Source of the DNA: Lysinibacillus timonensis | GTDB taxonomy: Bacteria; Bacillota; Bacilli; Bacillales_A; Planococcaceae | Assembly (NCBI RefSeq): GCF_900291985.1 | Contig: NZ_LT985980.1 | Coordinates: 3,494,001-3,558,000, forward strand | DNA length: 64,000 bases | Direction: 5' to 3' | Shown: one piece after another, positions 28,960 to 37,413 of the stretch | Layout of the letters: each line of letters opens with the position of its first letter | Numbering within the stretch: position 1 is the stretch's first letter | Made by a program: the position numbers and the translations under genes | The notes under the pieces: model-generated | Seen by the model: the letters and a program-made list of their open reading frames with translations, nothing else | Databases searched by the model: none | What the model was told of the DNA's origin: nothing

Positions 28960-30012
28960 ATGATTTACGTGTCTTTAATTGTAGCGCTTCTTGCTTCTAT
29001 TGTTTTAACTCCACTCGTGAAGCGTTTAGCATTTAAAATTGGAGCAGTCGATGCCCCAAATTACCGAAAAGTACATTCGCGTATAATGCCACGTTTAGGT
29101 GGTTTAGCAATATTTTTATCTTTTTTAATTGGACTTATTATTTTACGACCTGAAAGTCAATATACGGTTGCCATTGTATTAGGTGCAACTATTATTATTA
29201 TTACTGGAATTTTGGATGATAAATTTGAAATTTCTGCTAAAGCAAAAATGATTGGGCAGTTAGTAGCAGCTGGGATTATTGTTTTTTATGGAGATATCCA
29301 AATTGATTTTATCAAGTTACCATTTGGTGGTGAATTGGAGTTTGGATTTTTGAGTATTCCAGTCACAATTTTGTGGATTGTCGGGATTACGAATGCCATT
29401 AACCTTATTGATGGTTTAGATGGTCTTGCAGCTGGTGTTTCTACCATTGCCTTGATGACATTATCAGTCATGGCCTTTATCATGTCAGATATGTTCGTAC
29501 TTGCTGTTGCAGCGTTATTAGCTTGTAGCACAATTGGGTTTTTATTCTATAATTTTCACCCAGCGAAAATCTTTATGGGTGATACAGGTGCATTATTCTT
29601 AGGCTTTATGATTGCCGTCTTATCGTTACTCGGTTTTAAAAATGTCACAATGGTATCATTCATTATCCCTGTTATTATGTTAGGTGTACCAATTTCTGAT
29701 ACATTCTTTGCCATCGTTCGTCGAGTACGTAACAAACAAAAGTGGTCAGATCCTGATAAATCTCATTTACACCATCGCTTAATTGACATCGGATTTTCAC
29801 ACCGTCAAACGGTTCTAATTATTTACGGAATTGCAGTGATGTTCGGATTATTTGCTATCATCTTCTCAATGGCGAAAATCTGGGGCGCAATTCTTTTAGT
29901 AACAGTAATCCTTGTTGCGTTAGAGTTGTTCGTAGAAGTGATTGGTCTTGCTGGCAAAAACTATCAACCGCTAATAAAATTAGCGCGAATCTTTAATAAA
30001 ACATTTAACTAA
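28960..30012 (+). CDS. tagO: Undecaprenyl-phosphate GlcNAc-1-phosphate transferase TagO
   Basis: 350-aa polytopic MraY/WecA-family enzyme that starts wall polymers (teichoic acid or secondary polysaccharide) by moving GlcNAc-1-P onto undecaprenyl phosphate. Family motifs: DAPNYRKVHSRIMPRLGGLA near 28-47, TGILDDKFEIS, GITNAINLIDGLDGLAAG with the catalytic Asp pair, FHPAKIFMGDTGALFLG, and the substrate loop HLHHRLIDIGFSHRQT. Ten to eleven hydrophobic segments. gggagg lies upstream of ATG 28960. In B. subtilis tagO likewise lies close to the lytR-yvyE-degSU block, so its place here is conserved. Confidence 0.94.
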   Translation: MIYVSLIVALLASIVLTPLVKRLAFKIGAVDAPNYRKVHSRIMPRLGGLAIFLSFLIGLIILRPESQYTVAIVLGATIIIITGILDDKFEISAKAKMIGQLVAAGIIVFYGDIQIDFIKLPFGGELEFGFLSIPVTILWIVGITNAINLIDGLDGLAAGVSTIALMTLSVMAFIMSDMFVLAVAALLACSTIGFLFYNFHPAKIFMGDTGALFLGFMIAVLSLLGFKNVTMVSFIIPVIMLGVPISDTFFAIVRRVRNKQKWSDPDKSHLHHRLIDIGFSHRQTVLIIYGIAVMFGLFAIIFSMAKIWGAILLVTVILVALELFVEVIGLAGKNYQPLIKLARIFNKTFN

Positions 30013-30016
30013 TATT

Positions 30017-30068
30017 AGCTATAATAATGAATCGCAACTAGATGCGGTTTGTTGTTGTAGCTTTTTTG
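30017..30068 (+). terminator. Intrinsic terminator of tagO with a wobble-rich 20-bp stem
   Basis: The left arm (from AGCTATAATAATG) and the right arm (ending TTGTTGTAGCT) pair over 20 positions, five of them G-U; as DNA the palindrome is poor, as RNA it is continuous. Loop actaga, then six T. Confidence 0.87.
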
Positions 30069-30120
30069 TTTTTACGAAAGTACTTCAGGAAAGGATTGCT
30101 TTTTTAGGATATGGGATGTG

Positions 30121-30302
30121 AGCTGGACATAGTGTTTTGTTGAGTGGACAAAAACAGATCGCAGGTGGACAAAATGCAAGCGTGAACGGACAAAACTCGA
30201 AGGTGAGTGGACTTAATGTATAGTTCTGGACAAAAGTTAAGTTGATTGGACAAAAACAGATCGCAGGTGGACAAAACGCAAGCGTGAACGGACAAAACGA
30301 TA
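30121..30302 (+). repeat. Array D: GGACAAAA boxes every ~21 bp
   Basis: ggac starts at 30125, 30146, 30167, 30188, 30209, 30228, 30248, 30269 and 30290: intervals 21, 21, 21, 21, 19, 20, 21, 21. The box is mostly gtggacaaaa or aacggacaaaa; between boxes the sequence varies, though cagatcgcag and gcaagcgtgaa recur. It begins about 55 bp past the tagO terminator. Degenerate copies may continue to about 30370. Confidence 0.93.
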
Positions 30303-30423
30303 TATTTAAATGTATTAACTACATAAATTATTGGATTATCTCGACTAAAACGATGAGTGGATGGACAGAATTTGATTGTTAGCAAAATGGTCTCTTAGTT
30401 ACTTAATAAAAGTCAACTGACAA

Positions 30424-30885
30424 TTTGATCAATCAGTGTAATTATCCGACCGAAACAGTAATTATATGACCGAATAATGTGTATGTGACCTAAAGGTAGA
30501 GTTATCCGACCAAGAGATGTTCCTATGTGAGCGAAATGCATATCTATATGATCGAAAATACCAATTATCCGACCGAAAAATGTGTATGTGACCTAAAGGT
30601 AGAGTTATCCGACCAAGAGATGTTCCTATGTGAGCGAAATGCATATCTATATGATCGAAAATACCAATTATCCGACCGAAAAATGTGTATGTGACCTAAA
30701 GGTAGAGTTATCCGACCAAGAGATGTTCCTATGTGAGCAAAATGCATATCTATATGATCGAAAACACCAATCATCCGACCGAAACATGCTTAAGTATATA
30801 CCTAGGTATATAACACAGATGTATATTAGCCCGTTTAAGATTACTATGTGACCGAAACGGAAAATTATGTGACCGAAAGACGCAA
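30424..30885 (+). repeat. Array E: GACCGAAA boxes every ~20-21 bp with 103-bp higher-order repeat
   Basis: Boxes such as ttatccgaccgaaa, tatgtgacctaaa, tatgtgagcgaaa and tatgatcgaaa alternate every 19-21 bp (box starts 30448, 30468, 30487, 30508, 30529, 30550, 30571, 30590). A five-box block is repeated nearly perfectly at 103 bp (30565 and 30668). The array ends near 30880 with gtgaccgaaagac, about 90 bp before the LCP terminator. Minus-strand frames across it are artefacts of the repeat. Confidence 0.93.
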
Positions 30886-30974
30886 TCACAATAGAATCGG
30901 GTGTCTGGGCACCAGAAAATAACTCATATGTTAACTTAGGCCTCAGCAGAAATCTAACTTAGCTCAAAATAAAA

Positions 30975-31001
30975 AATCAGTGGGAAAGGAACCCACTGAT
31001 T
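30975..31001 (-). terminator. Intrinsic terminator of the second LCP gene
   Basis: AATCAGTGGG and CCCACTGATT pair around aaaggaa; on the minus strand a run of T follows. It lies 29 bp past the stop codon. Confidence 0.92.
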
Positions 31002-31029
31002 AAAGTGTCATCATAAAGATTGTATTGAT

Positions 31030-32118
31030 TTAATACTCTGCTTTCGACACCTTTTCGGAATCGTTTGTTGCTTCTAGATCAGTTGCTTCTTCAATACCAT
31101 CATCCAATTCAGTACCGGAAATGTTTGATGTATTCGGAATTAAACCAAGATGACTTTTTAGGATGTCTTGTGTTTCAATTAAAGCTTGTTCATCAAGGTC
31201 GTAAATATAAGCGCCAGTATAGTCATTTGTACCATCATAACCAGCTAGTGTTAATGTATCGATTTGTGGCATGCCTCCCATTAGATATGAGAAGAATGAT
31301 TTCATTTCATCAAACGTCATGTCAGTTTTCATATTTTCACCAACCGCGTCAATGATTGAACCATAACTACCAACGGATGTTATATTTGCTGCTTTATTTG
31401 CAATGGCTTTTAGTATTTCTTGTTGACGTTTGCCGCGTTCGATATCACTATCTGCTTTACGAGTACGTGCTAATGCTAAGGCTTCACTACCGTTTAAATG
31501 CTGTAAACCAGCTTTCAACTGTATTGTATATTTATCGTTTTCATCTTTTTCTAAACGGTCATATGGAACTTCAACTTCTATTCCACCTAATGCATCTACA
31601 ACATCAATAAATGCATTGAAATTCATTTTTACATAATAATCGACAGGAATATCGAATAGTTCCTCTACAGTTTCAATTGTGGCAAGTGTTCCTCCGTATG
31701 CGTGTGCGTGTGTGATTTTATCATATGATTGTAGGTATGGAATGTAAACATACGAATCACGCGGAATACTTACCATTTTAACAGTTCGGTCCTTGTTGTT
31801 TAAAGTGGCCAAAATTAACGCGTCAGAACGAGGACTACCAAGGCCCATTTGTTGACGTTCTTCACTGTCATCCACCCCGATAAATAAAATGGAAACATTA
31901 TCTTGAGTTGCCTCAACTTTTACTTCACGCTTCTCAGAAACTTCGCGGTCTTCAATTTCTTCATAAGCTTTATTTGCTGCCTGCTCAGCCTTTTTCGTTA
32001 AATAAACACCGTATGTAGTTACGCAGATTAACAAAGATGCTGCAATAAGTAGTACTACTTTTATGGTATAAGATAAGACTGAACGACCATCTTTCTTTTT
32101 CTTTTCAGTTCTTTTCAT
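31030..32118 (-). CDS. LCP family wall-polymer transferase (LytR/TagU type)
   Basis: 362-aa membrane-anchored LCP protein. A basic cytoplasmic N-terminus (MKRTEKKKKDGRS) precedes one transmembrane helix (VLLIAASLLICVTTYGVYL). The LCP domain has SILFIGVDD, SPRSDALILATLNN, VSIPRDSYVYIPYL, ITHAHAYGG and LARTRKADSDIERGKRQQE. The C-terminal tail is acidic (DGIEEATDLEATNDSEK). gaggag precedes ATG 32118. In B. subtilis a lytR homologue occupies this position next to yvyE and degS, so it is the positional orthologue. It likely attaches teichoic acid or secondary polysaccharide to peptidoglycan. Confidence 0.92.
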   Translation of the reverse strand: MKRTEKKKKDGRSVLSYTIKVVLLIAASLLICVTTYGVYLTKKAEQAANKAYEEIEDREVSEKREVKVEATQDNVSILFIGVDDSEERQQMGLGSPRSDALILATLNNKDRTVKMVSIPRDSYVYIPYLQSYDKITHAHAYGGTLATIETVEELFDIPVDYYVKMNFNAFIDVVDALGGIEVEVPYDRLEKDENDKYTIQLKAGLQHLNGSEALALARTRKADSDIERGKRQQEILKAIANKAANITSVGSYGSIIDAVGENMKTDMTFDEMKSFFSYLMGGMPQIDTLTLAGYDGTNDYTGAYIYDLDEQALIETQDILKSHLGLIPNTSNISGTELDDGIEEATDLEATNDSEKVSKAEY

Positions 32119-32354
32119 TAAAATTCTCCTCTAAAACGGAATCAAGTGTACAAGATTCAATTAATACACAATTATCTACACATTATATATCCAAATATAC
32201 TAATAAATTAATAAAATAAAAGTCAAAAAATGTCATGAATAAATGCGCAAGTATAGATAATTATACTATGTTGTCGAAAAACAGTAAATTAAAAAGTATA
32301 CTAAGAAATATTAAAATGAATTTTCCTATCCAAGGTATTTTAGATGCGCGGTTA

Positions 32355-32987
32355 CTATAGGATAAATTCTAAATACAATTGATCTTCACGAGAAACAGCA
32401 GCTTGGCCATTTGTTATTTCAGTCATCCAGTTTTTAAACTGTTCTTCTTCATCGGATAAAACATGCACGAAAAGTTCTACATTTTCAGCATATTGTATGT
32501 CCTTTAACAAATAATGAGATGAGCGGATTTCGTTTTCCACTTTTCCTAGCCAAGTATAGTCTATGGAAATTTTCATTTCATGATGCAATTTACGTTCTAC
32601 AACTTGCGCAGCTTGAATTCCTTCCGTCGTTGCTTTACCGTATGCGCGTATGAGACCGCCACCACCAAGCTTAATTCCACCAAAATAGCGAGTGACTACC
32701 ACAACCGTATCTTTCAAACCCTGTTTTTTTAACACTTCTAACATAGGAACGCCAGCAGTTCCACTTGGTTCCCCGTCATCATTTGCTTTTTGTATTTGAT
32801 CATGTTCACCCACCATGTAGCAGGAACAGTTGTGTGTTGCGGAAGCGTGCATCCTTTTTATTTTATCAATAAAATTCAATGCCTCTTCTTCAGTTTCTGC
32901 ACGTTCTACATAAGCTATGAATCTTGATTTTGATATAATTATTTCCTGTTCGCCATATCCTTTAACAGTCTTGTAATTTTTTAACAT
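32355..32987 (-). CDS. yvyE: YigZ/IMPACT family protein YvyE
   Basis: 210-aa protein of the IMPACT (UPF0029) family. The N-terminal domain holds SRFIAYVERAETEEEALNFI, ATHNCSCYMVG, the signature NDDGEPSGTAGVPMLEVL, and TRYFGGIKLGGGGLIRAYG. A small ferredoxin-like DUF1949 domain follows from about residue 140. Its biochemical role is unsettled; the family is linked to translation and ribosome association in some organisms. aaggag precedes ATG 32987. Divergent from degS, exactly as in B. subtilis. Confidence 0.93.
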   Translation of the reverse strand: MLKNYKTVKGYGEQEIIISKSRFIAYVERAETEEEALNFIDKIKRMHASATHNCSCYMVGEHDQIQKANDDGEPSGTAGVPMLEVLKKQGLKDTVVVVTRYFGGIKLGGGGLIRAYGKATTEGIQAAQVVERKLHHEMKISIDYTWLGKVENEIRSSHYLLKDIQYAENVELFVHVLSDEEEQFKNWMTEITNGQAAVSREDQLYLEFIL

Positions 32988-33075
32988 ATTTATAAATCTC
33001 CTTCATTAAGCTTAAAATAAAATGTATATGTAATTTACTTCTTAAACTCATATTGAACAATGTTATAATATAAAA

Positions 33076-33084
33076 TGCTATAAT
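33076..33084 (+). promoter_or_regulatory. Extended -10 promoter for degS
   Basis: TGCTATAAT, an extended -10, about 80 bp before the degS start. A possible gaacaa -35 is 18 bp upstream (33055-33060) but weak. Confidence 0.55.
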
Positions 33085-33163
33085 AGTGTAGTATGGTTTT
33101 AGCTTAAAGTAAAATTATTAACAACCAGTAGTTAATTTTATACTATAAGATTGGAGATAAGGA

Positions 33164-34327
33164 ATGCCACTGTCTAATGAAAAAATTGATATTGGGTCAC
33201 TCGATGTTATTTTTCATCGAATGATTGATACAATTACAAACTCCAAAAACGATATATTTATTATTAGTGAGCAAAGTAGAAAAAGCTTTGAGGAAATGAA
33301 GCTTGAGCTTGAACTAATTAAACAACAAATTAATATTACAATAGATGAATGTGATCATTTAGAAATTAAAACAAAACACGCAAAAAACCGCTTAGTTGAA
33401 GTAAGTAAATATTTCAATAAATATTCTGAGACACAAATTAGAGAAGCGTATGAAACGGCAAATGATTTGCAAATTCAATTATCCTTAACTCGAGCAAAAG
33501 AAAAACAACTACGTGAAAAACGTGATGATTTAGAACGTCGTCTTCGAGAGTTAAATGATACGATTGAAAGAGCAGGACATATTGTGGACCAGGTAAATGT
33601 TGTGTTAAATTATTTAACTTCTGACTTAAAAAATGTAGGCAGAGCTCTTGAAAAAGCAAAAATTAGACAAGATTTTGGTATAAAAATTATTGAATCGCAA
33701 GAAAAAGAGAGAAAACGTTTATCAAGAGAAATCCATGATGGGCCAGCACAAATGATGGCAAACGTTTTAATGCGTTCCGACCTAATTGAACGAATTTATC
33801 GTGATAAAGGAATGGATGCTGCCATTAGAGAAATTGCTGAATTGAAGAGAACTGTACGTGATGCTCTATCAGAAGTGCGTAGAATTATTTATGATTTAAG
33901 ACCAATGGCTTTGGATGATTTAGGAATTGTACCAACGCTTAGAAAGTATTTGTCTACTATTATGGAGTATAACCGAGGCGTTCAAATTCATTTCCAAGGG
34001 TGCACAAATGAAAAACGCTTACCTTCAGATTATGAGGTGTCCATTTTCCGTTTAGTACAAGAATCGGTAAATAATGCAATAAAACATGGAAATTCTACCG
34101 ATATATGGGTTAAGATAGAATGGTTAAAGAATCATATTATTTTTGTTGTAAAAGATAATGGACAAGGTTTCGATATAGAAGAAGTGAACAAACATTCATT
34201 TGGTTTAGTTGGCATGAAAGAACGCATTGATATTTTAAAAGGAAAAATGGACATTACGAGCAAAATTGGCGAAGGAACTGTTATTACATTTAAAGTTCCA
34301 ATTCCTGATAACCATGTCATTCTTTGA
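33164..34327 (+). CDS. degS: Sensor histidine kinase DegS
   Basis: 387-aa cytoplasmic kinase of the DegS-DegU two-component system, which governs exoenzymes, motility, competence and multicellular behaviour in Bacillus. The N-terminal half (1-180) is a coiled-coil sensor region rich in Glu, Lys and Leu with no membrane segment. The HisKA_3 box SREIHDGPAQMMAN carries the phosphorylated His191. The HATPase_c domain follows (VQESVNNAIKHGN, VVKDNGQGFD, HSFGLVGMKERIDIL). ttggagat precedes ATG 33164. degU follows after about 66 bp. Confidence 0.96.
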   Translation: MPLSNEKIDIGSLDVIFHRMIDTITNSKNDIFIISEQSRKSFEEMKLELELIKQQINITIDECDHLEIKTKHAKNRLVEVSKYFNKYSETQIREAYETANDLQIQLSLTRAKEKQLREKRDDLERRLRELNDTIERAGHIVDQVNVVLNYLTSDLKNVGRALEKAKIRQDFGIKIIESQEKERKRLSREIHDGPAQMMANVLMRSDLIERIYRDKGMDAAIREIAELKRTVRDALSEVRRIIYDLRPMALDDLGIVPTLRKYLSTIMEYNRGVQIHFQGCTNEKRLPSDYEVSIFRLVQESVNNAIKHGNSTDIWVKIEWLKNHIIFVVKDNGQGFDIEEVNKHSFGLVGMKERIDILKGKMDITSKIGEGTVITFKVPIPDNHVIL

Positions 34328-34393
34328 AACTTTTAGTCCTATAAAACGTTACTATATTATAATACTTTGAATTTCGTAGAGGAGGTAATGATT

Positions 34394-35068
34394 TTGACAA
34401 AAATTATTATTATTGATGATCACCAATTATTCCGTGAAGGAGTTAAAAGAATCTTAGATTTTGAAGATACTTTTGAAGTTGTTGCAGAAGGTGACGATGG
34501 CACTGATATTGTTCGTTTATATCGAGAAAACTTACCCGATGTTGTTCTAATGGATATCAATATGCCAGCGAAAAATGGCGTAGAAGCTACAGCTGAACTA
34601 ATACAAGAATACCCAGAAGCAAAAGTAATTATGCTTTCAATTCATGATGATGAGAGTTATGTTACACATGCATTAAAATCAGGTGCACTTGGTTACATGT
34701 TAAAAGAAATGGATGCAGACGAAATTGTCGAAGCAATTAAAGTAGTTGCAAACGGTGGATCTTACTTACATCCAAAAGTAACAAAAAATTTAGTAGCAGA
34801 ATTCCGTCGTTTAAGTGAGCATGAAAATAAAGGTAACTTCCATCAAACTGAAATTCGACGTCCATTCCATTTATTAACTAAACGTGAGTGTGAAGTGCTT
34901 CAATTACTAACAGACGGTCAATCAAACCGCACAATTGGAGAAACATTATTCATCTCAGAAAAAACAGTTAAAAACCATGTTTCAAGCATTCTACAAAAAA
35001 TGAATGTGAATGACCGTACACAAGCTGTTGTAACAGCAATCAAAAACGGTTGGGTTGAAGTGCGCTAA
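34394..35068 (+). CDS. degU: Response regulator DegU
   Basis: 224-aa NarL/FixJ-type regulator. The receiver domain runs from [20 protein letters not shown], with the phospho-acceptor Asp54 in [13 protein letters not shown]. The LuxR-type HTH is at the C-terminus ([34 protein letters not shown]). TTG 34394 is chosen: gaggagg lies 8 nt upstream and the product then starts [11 protein letters not shown], as in B. subtilis DegU (which begins MTK). ATG 34388 sits too close to that RBS. Ends at a terminator about 100 bp downstream. Confidence 0.96.
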   Translation: MTKIIIIDDHQLFREGVKRILDFEDTFEVVAEGDDGTDIVRLYRENLPDVVLMDINMPAKNGVEATAELIQEYPEAKVIMLSIHDDESYVTHALKSGALGYMLKEMDADEIVEAIKVVANGGSYLHPKVTKNLVAEFRRLSEHENKGNFHQTEIRRPFHLLTKRECEVLQLLTDGQSNRTIGETLFISEKTVKNHVSSILQKMNVNDRTQAVVTAIKNGWVEVR

Positions 35069-35165
35069 GGTTACCATTTGGTTGCTTGGCACTTTAACTC
35101 CCTTATTGAATCGTGAGCGGTTTGGTAAATGTAGTGTGTGAACTTGTATCTTTATAATAATAGTC

Positions 35166-35197
35166 AATTCCAATCTTCTATAATGATTGGGATTTTT
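35166..35197 (+). terminator. Intrinsic terminator after degU
   Basis: AATTCCAATC pairs with GATTGGGATT (one G-U) around ttctataat, followed by T4. The remaining sequence up to 35460 is AT-rich, with no gene seen. Confidence 0.8.
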
Positions 35198-35475
35198 CTA
35201 TTTAAAGAGAGGTTTTTTATAAGGATAAATTAATTTATATCTTTAGAAAAATGAAGGTTAACCTGCGTCTAATTGTTTCATCCTAATCTTAGTAACATTT
35301 CTGCAATATACAAGAAACATATTGAAATGTTTTGTCGTCTTAGATTTAGGAATCGAAGCTTTATTCGATTTTATGTACTTCTATGGGCAATAGTCACTAA
35401 ATTCTACAGAAAAATAAGTCAATAGGCATAGATTGGAAAAGTATGCTACAATTGTGCGCGGGAGGATTTTAAAAA

Positions 35476-36000
35476 ATGAATAAAATGATAATAGCATTGT
35501 TAGCTGCTATATTGCTAACTGCTTGTGGTAATAAAGAACAAGAAGTAAACATGAAAGAAACAGAGCAAATTATTGAAGAAGGTACAGTTGGCTTCGAAGT
35601 AATGGGAGAAAATATCGAGGAAGCTGCAGATGTACCATCAGAAGAAAAGAAAGCGATTATTTCAGTATTTGATGAGTATATCGCATCTTTTAACTCAAAA
35701 GACATCGATCGGTATGTAGCAACGCTTTCAAAAAATCCACAAGGTTTCTCAATCGAAGAAGATAAAGCGGCTGCAGAGGCTGCGTTTGAACAATACGATA
35801 TTAAAAAAACACCTTCAGAAATTACAATCGTGAAATACAGTGATGAACAGGCACAAGTATACGCAAACGTATTAACGGAAACAAAAGAAATTGCTTCAGG
35901 CAATGAATTTAGCGATGAAGGCCGTCAAGTAACCGTATTAGTCAAAGAAGACGGTGAGTGGAAAGTGACGAGCATCTATTATATTGGAAATCAGTCTTAG
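35476..36000 (+). CDS. Small lipoprotein with an NTF2-like domain, function unknown
   Basis: 174-aa predicted lipoprotein. The signal peptide MNKMIIALLAAILLTACGN contains a clear lipobox (LLTAC) with Cys17. The mature part begins with an acidic stretch (KETEQIIEEG). From about residue 60 it looks like an NTF2/SnoaL-type alpha-beta fold (KKAIISVFDEYIASFNSKDI onward, ending VLVKEDGEWKVTSIYYIG). This is a fold guess from pattern only. A good gggagg RBS precedes ATG 35476. It interrupts the degU to fakB order found in B. subtilis and has its own terminator, so it may be a lineage-specific insertion. No partner is evident. Confidence 0.75.
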   Translation: MNKMIIALLAAILLTACGNKEQEVNMKETEQIIEEGTVGFEVMGENIEEAADVPSEEKKAIISVFDEYIASFNSKDIDRYVATLSKNPQGFSIEEDKAAAEAAFEQYDIKKTPSEITIVKYSDEQAQVYANVLTETKEIASGNEFSDEGRQVTVLVKEDGEWKVTSIYYIGNQS

Positions 36001-36022
36001 GTTTGCTAATCTAAGAATGCAG

Positions 36023-36055
36023 AGCATCTCAAATTTCAATGCGAGGTGCTTTTTT
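36023..36055 (+). terminator. Intrinsic terminator after the lipoprotein gene
   Basis: AGCATCTC and GAGGTGCT (one G-U) flank a 12-nt loop, followed by T5. Confidence 0.85.
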
Positions 36056-36079
36056 GCGTTCTGGAATGGCTTTGCGGAA

Positions 36080-36280
36080 GGAGTCGCTCATAAGCTTGTA
36101 TAGGTTGCTCATATCGAATAGAGAGTTGTTCAGTAGGATAGAACGTTGATCATAAATACCAAAAAGTCGCTCATACCGTATCGAGAATTGCTCATATATA
36201 GAATAAGCAATCAGTTGCTCCTGAAAAGGAAAAGTCGCTCATATACAACGCTAAATCACTCAACTCTAGAATCAGCGTAT
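36080..36280 (-). repeat. Array F: tYgctcata boxes every 20-21 bp
   Basis: gctc-type words fall at 36086, 36107, 36128, 36148, 36169, 36190, 36217, 36237 and 36258: intervals 21, 21, 20, 21, 21, 27, 20, 21. Box consensus is t(t/c)gctcata on the plus strand, TATGAGCGA on the minus strand, close to the array A box TATGAGACA and array E TATGTGAGCGA. It begins 25 bp after the lipoprotein terminator. The rest of the gap to the DegV gene is AT-rich with no gene seen. Confidence 0.9.
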
Positions 36281-36386
36281 CTCTAAATATAGAATCCAAA
36301 ATAAATTTTTATTAGTTTCTTATATTAAAAGTTCACAGTTGTGCTCTAGTCATGTAATATTAATTTCAAGGAGAGTGGGTAATTTA

Positions 36387-37232
36387 ATGAATATTGCAGT
36401 CGTAACTGATAGTACAGCGTATTTAACGCCTGAAGAAAGGCAACGATACAACATTCGAATGATACCTCTAAGTGTAACTCTTGAAGATGGTGTATATGAA
36501 GAAGAAATCGAAATTACTACGGCACAATTTTACGATAAAGTCCGAACTACAAAAACATTTCCAAAAACGACGCAGCCGCCAGTGGGTAAATATGTTGAAC
36601 TTTTTGAAGAACTAGCTAAAGAATACGATGATGTCATCTCTATTCATTTATCAAGCGGCATTAGCGGCACATTTGCAGGTGCTGTACAAGCTGCTGGTAT
36701 GGTAGAAGGTATTAATGTTCATGTATTTGATAGTGAGATTTCTTGTTCGCCACAAGGATTTTATGCTAAAAAGGCTAGCGAAATGATTAATGCTGGCGCA
36801 AATGTAAACGAGATCATGACTAAGCTAGAAGAAATGAAGGCGAAAATGAGAGCGTATTTCGTAGTCGATGATTTATCTCATTTACAACGTGGTGGTCGTT
36901 TGTCTTCCGCAGCGGCGCTTGTAGGTGGATTATTGCAAATTAAGCCAGTCCTTCACTTTGAAAATAAAGTAATCGTTCCGTTTGAAAAAATTCGCACGAA
37001 AAAGAAAGCATTAAAGCGTGTTGAAGATTTATTAGCAGAAGATGCAGCGAAGTATAAACATTTACAAGGAACAGTCATTCACGCAAATTGTGAAGATGAA
37101 GCGAAAAAATGGATGGCCGAGCTATCAGAAAAGTATCCAAATGTTGATTTTCATCTAAGCTACTTCGGTCCAGTAATCGGTACGCATTTAGGCGAAGGGT
37201 CGCTTGGAATGGGTTGGGTTGAGAAGGACTAA
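36387..37232 (+). CDS. DegV family fatty-acid-binding protein (FakB-like)
   Basis: 281-aa cytosolic protein. DegV/FakB proteins hold a fatty acid for phosphorylation by FakA. Motifs: AVVTDSTAYLTPEE, KTTQPPVGKYVELFEEL, the fatty-acid head-group site HLSSGISGTFAGAVQAA, DDLSHLQRGGRLSSAAALVG and IGTHLGEGSLGMGWV. I chose ATG 36387 because aaggagag lies upstream; the longer frame from 36339 has no RBS. B. subtilis has a fakB-type gene at this position between degU and comFA. Confidence 0.93.
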   Translation: MNIAVVTDSTAYLTPEERQRYNIRMIPLSVTLEDGVYEEEIEITTAQFYDKVRTTKTFPKTTQPPVGKYVELFEELAKEYDDVISIHLSSGISGTFAGAVQAAGMVEGINVHVFDSEISCSPQGFYAKKASEMINAGANVNEIMTKLEEMKAKMRAYFVVDDLSHLQRGGRLSSAAALVGGLLQIKPVLHFENKVIVPFEKIRTKKKALKRVEDLLAEDAAKYKHLQGTVIHANCEDEAKKWMAELSEKYPNVDFHLSYFGPVIGTHLGEGSLGMGWVEKD

Positions 37233-37361
37233 TCTAAGGTTGATGCAAGACGCGCATTTGGAATATTAAGATGCTAATTAGTGTGCATAGCTCGATTTAT
37301 TCTAAAATTAAGAGATTAGCAAAATAATTAAATTATAAAAGTTGGGACTAGTCCCACACTC

Positions 37362-37392
37362 AAAAGCCTCTGTCTTTGAACAGTGGCTTTTA
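37362..37392 (+). terminator. Intrinsic terminator before comFA
   Basis: AAAAGCCTCTGT and ACAGTGGCTTTT form a stem (one mismatch) around ctttga, then T-rich sequence. A smaller hairpin (gggactagtccc) lies just upstream. Confidence 0.8.
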
Positions 37393-37413
37393 TTTATATA
37401 AAGGAGGGTATAC

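Noticed and set aside
30462-30889. Minus-strand ORFs of 60-73 aa with repeated peptide FRSYRYAF-like segments
   Set aside because: They are translations of array E's 103-bp repeat, with no RBS; the periodic peptide is a by-product of the DNA repeat.
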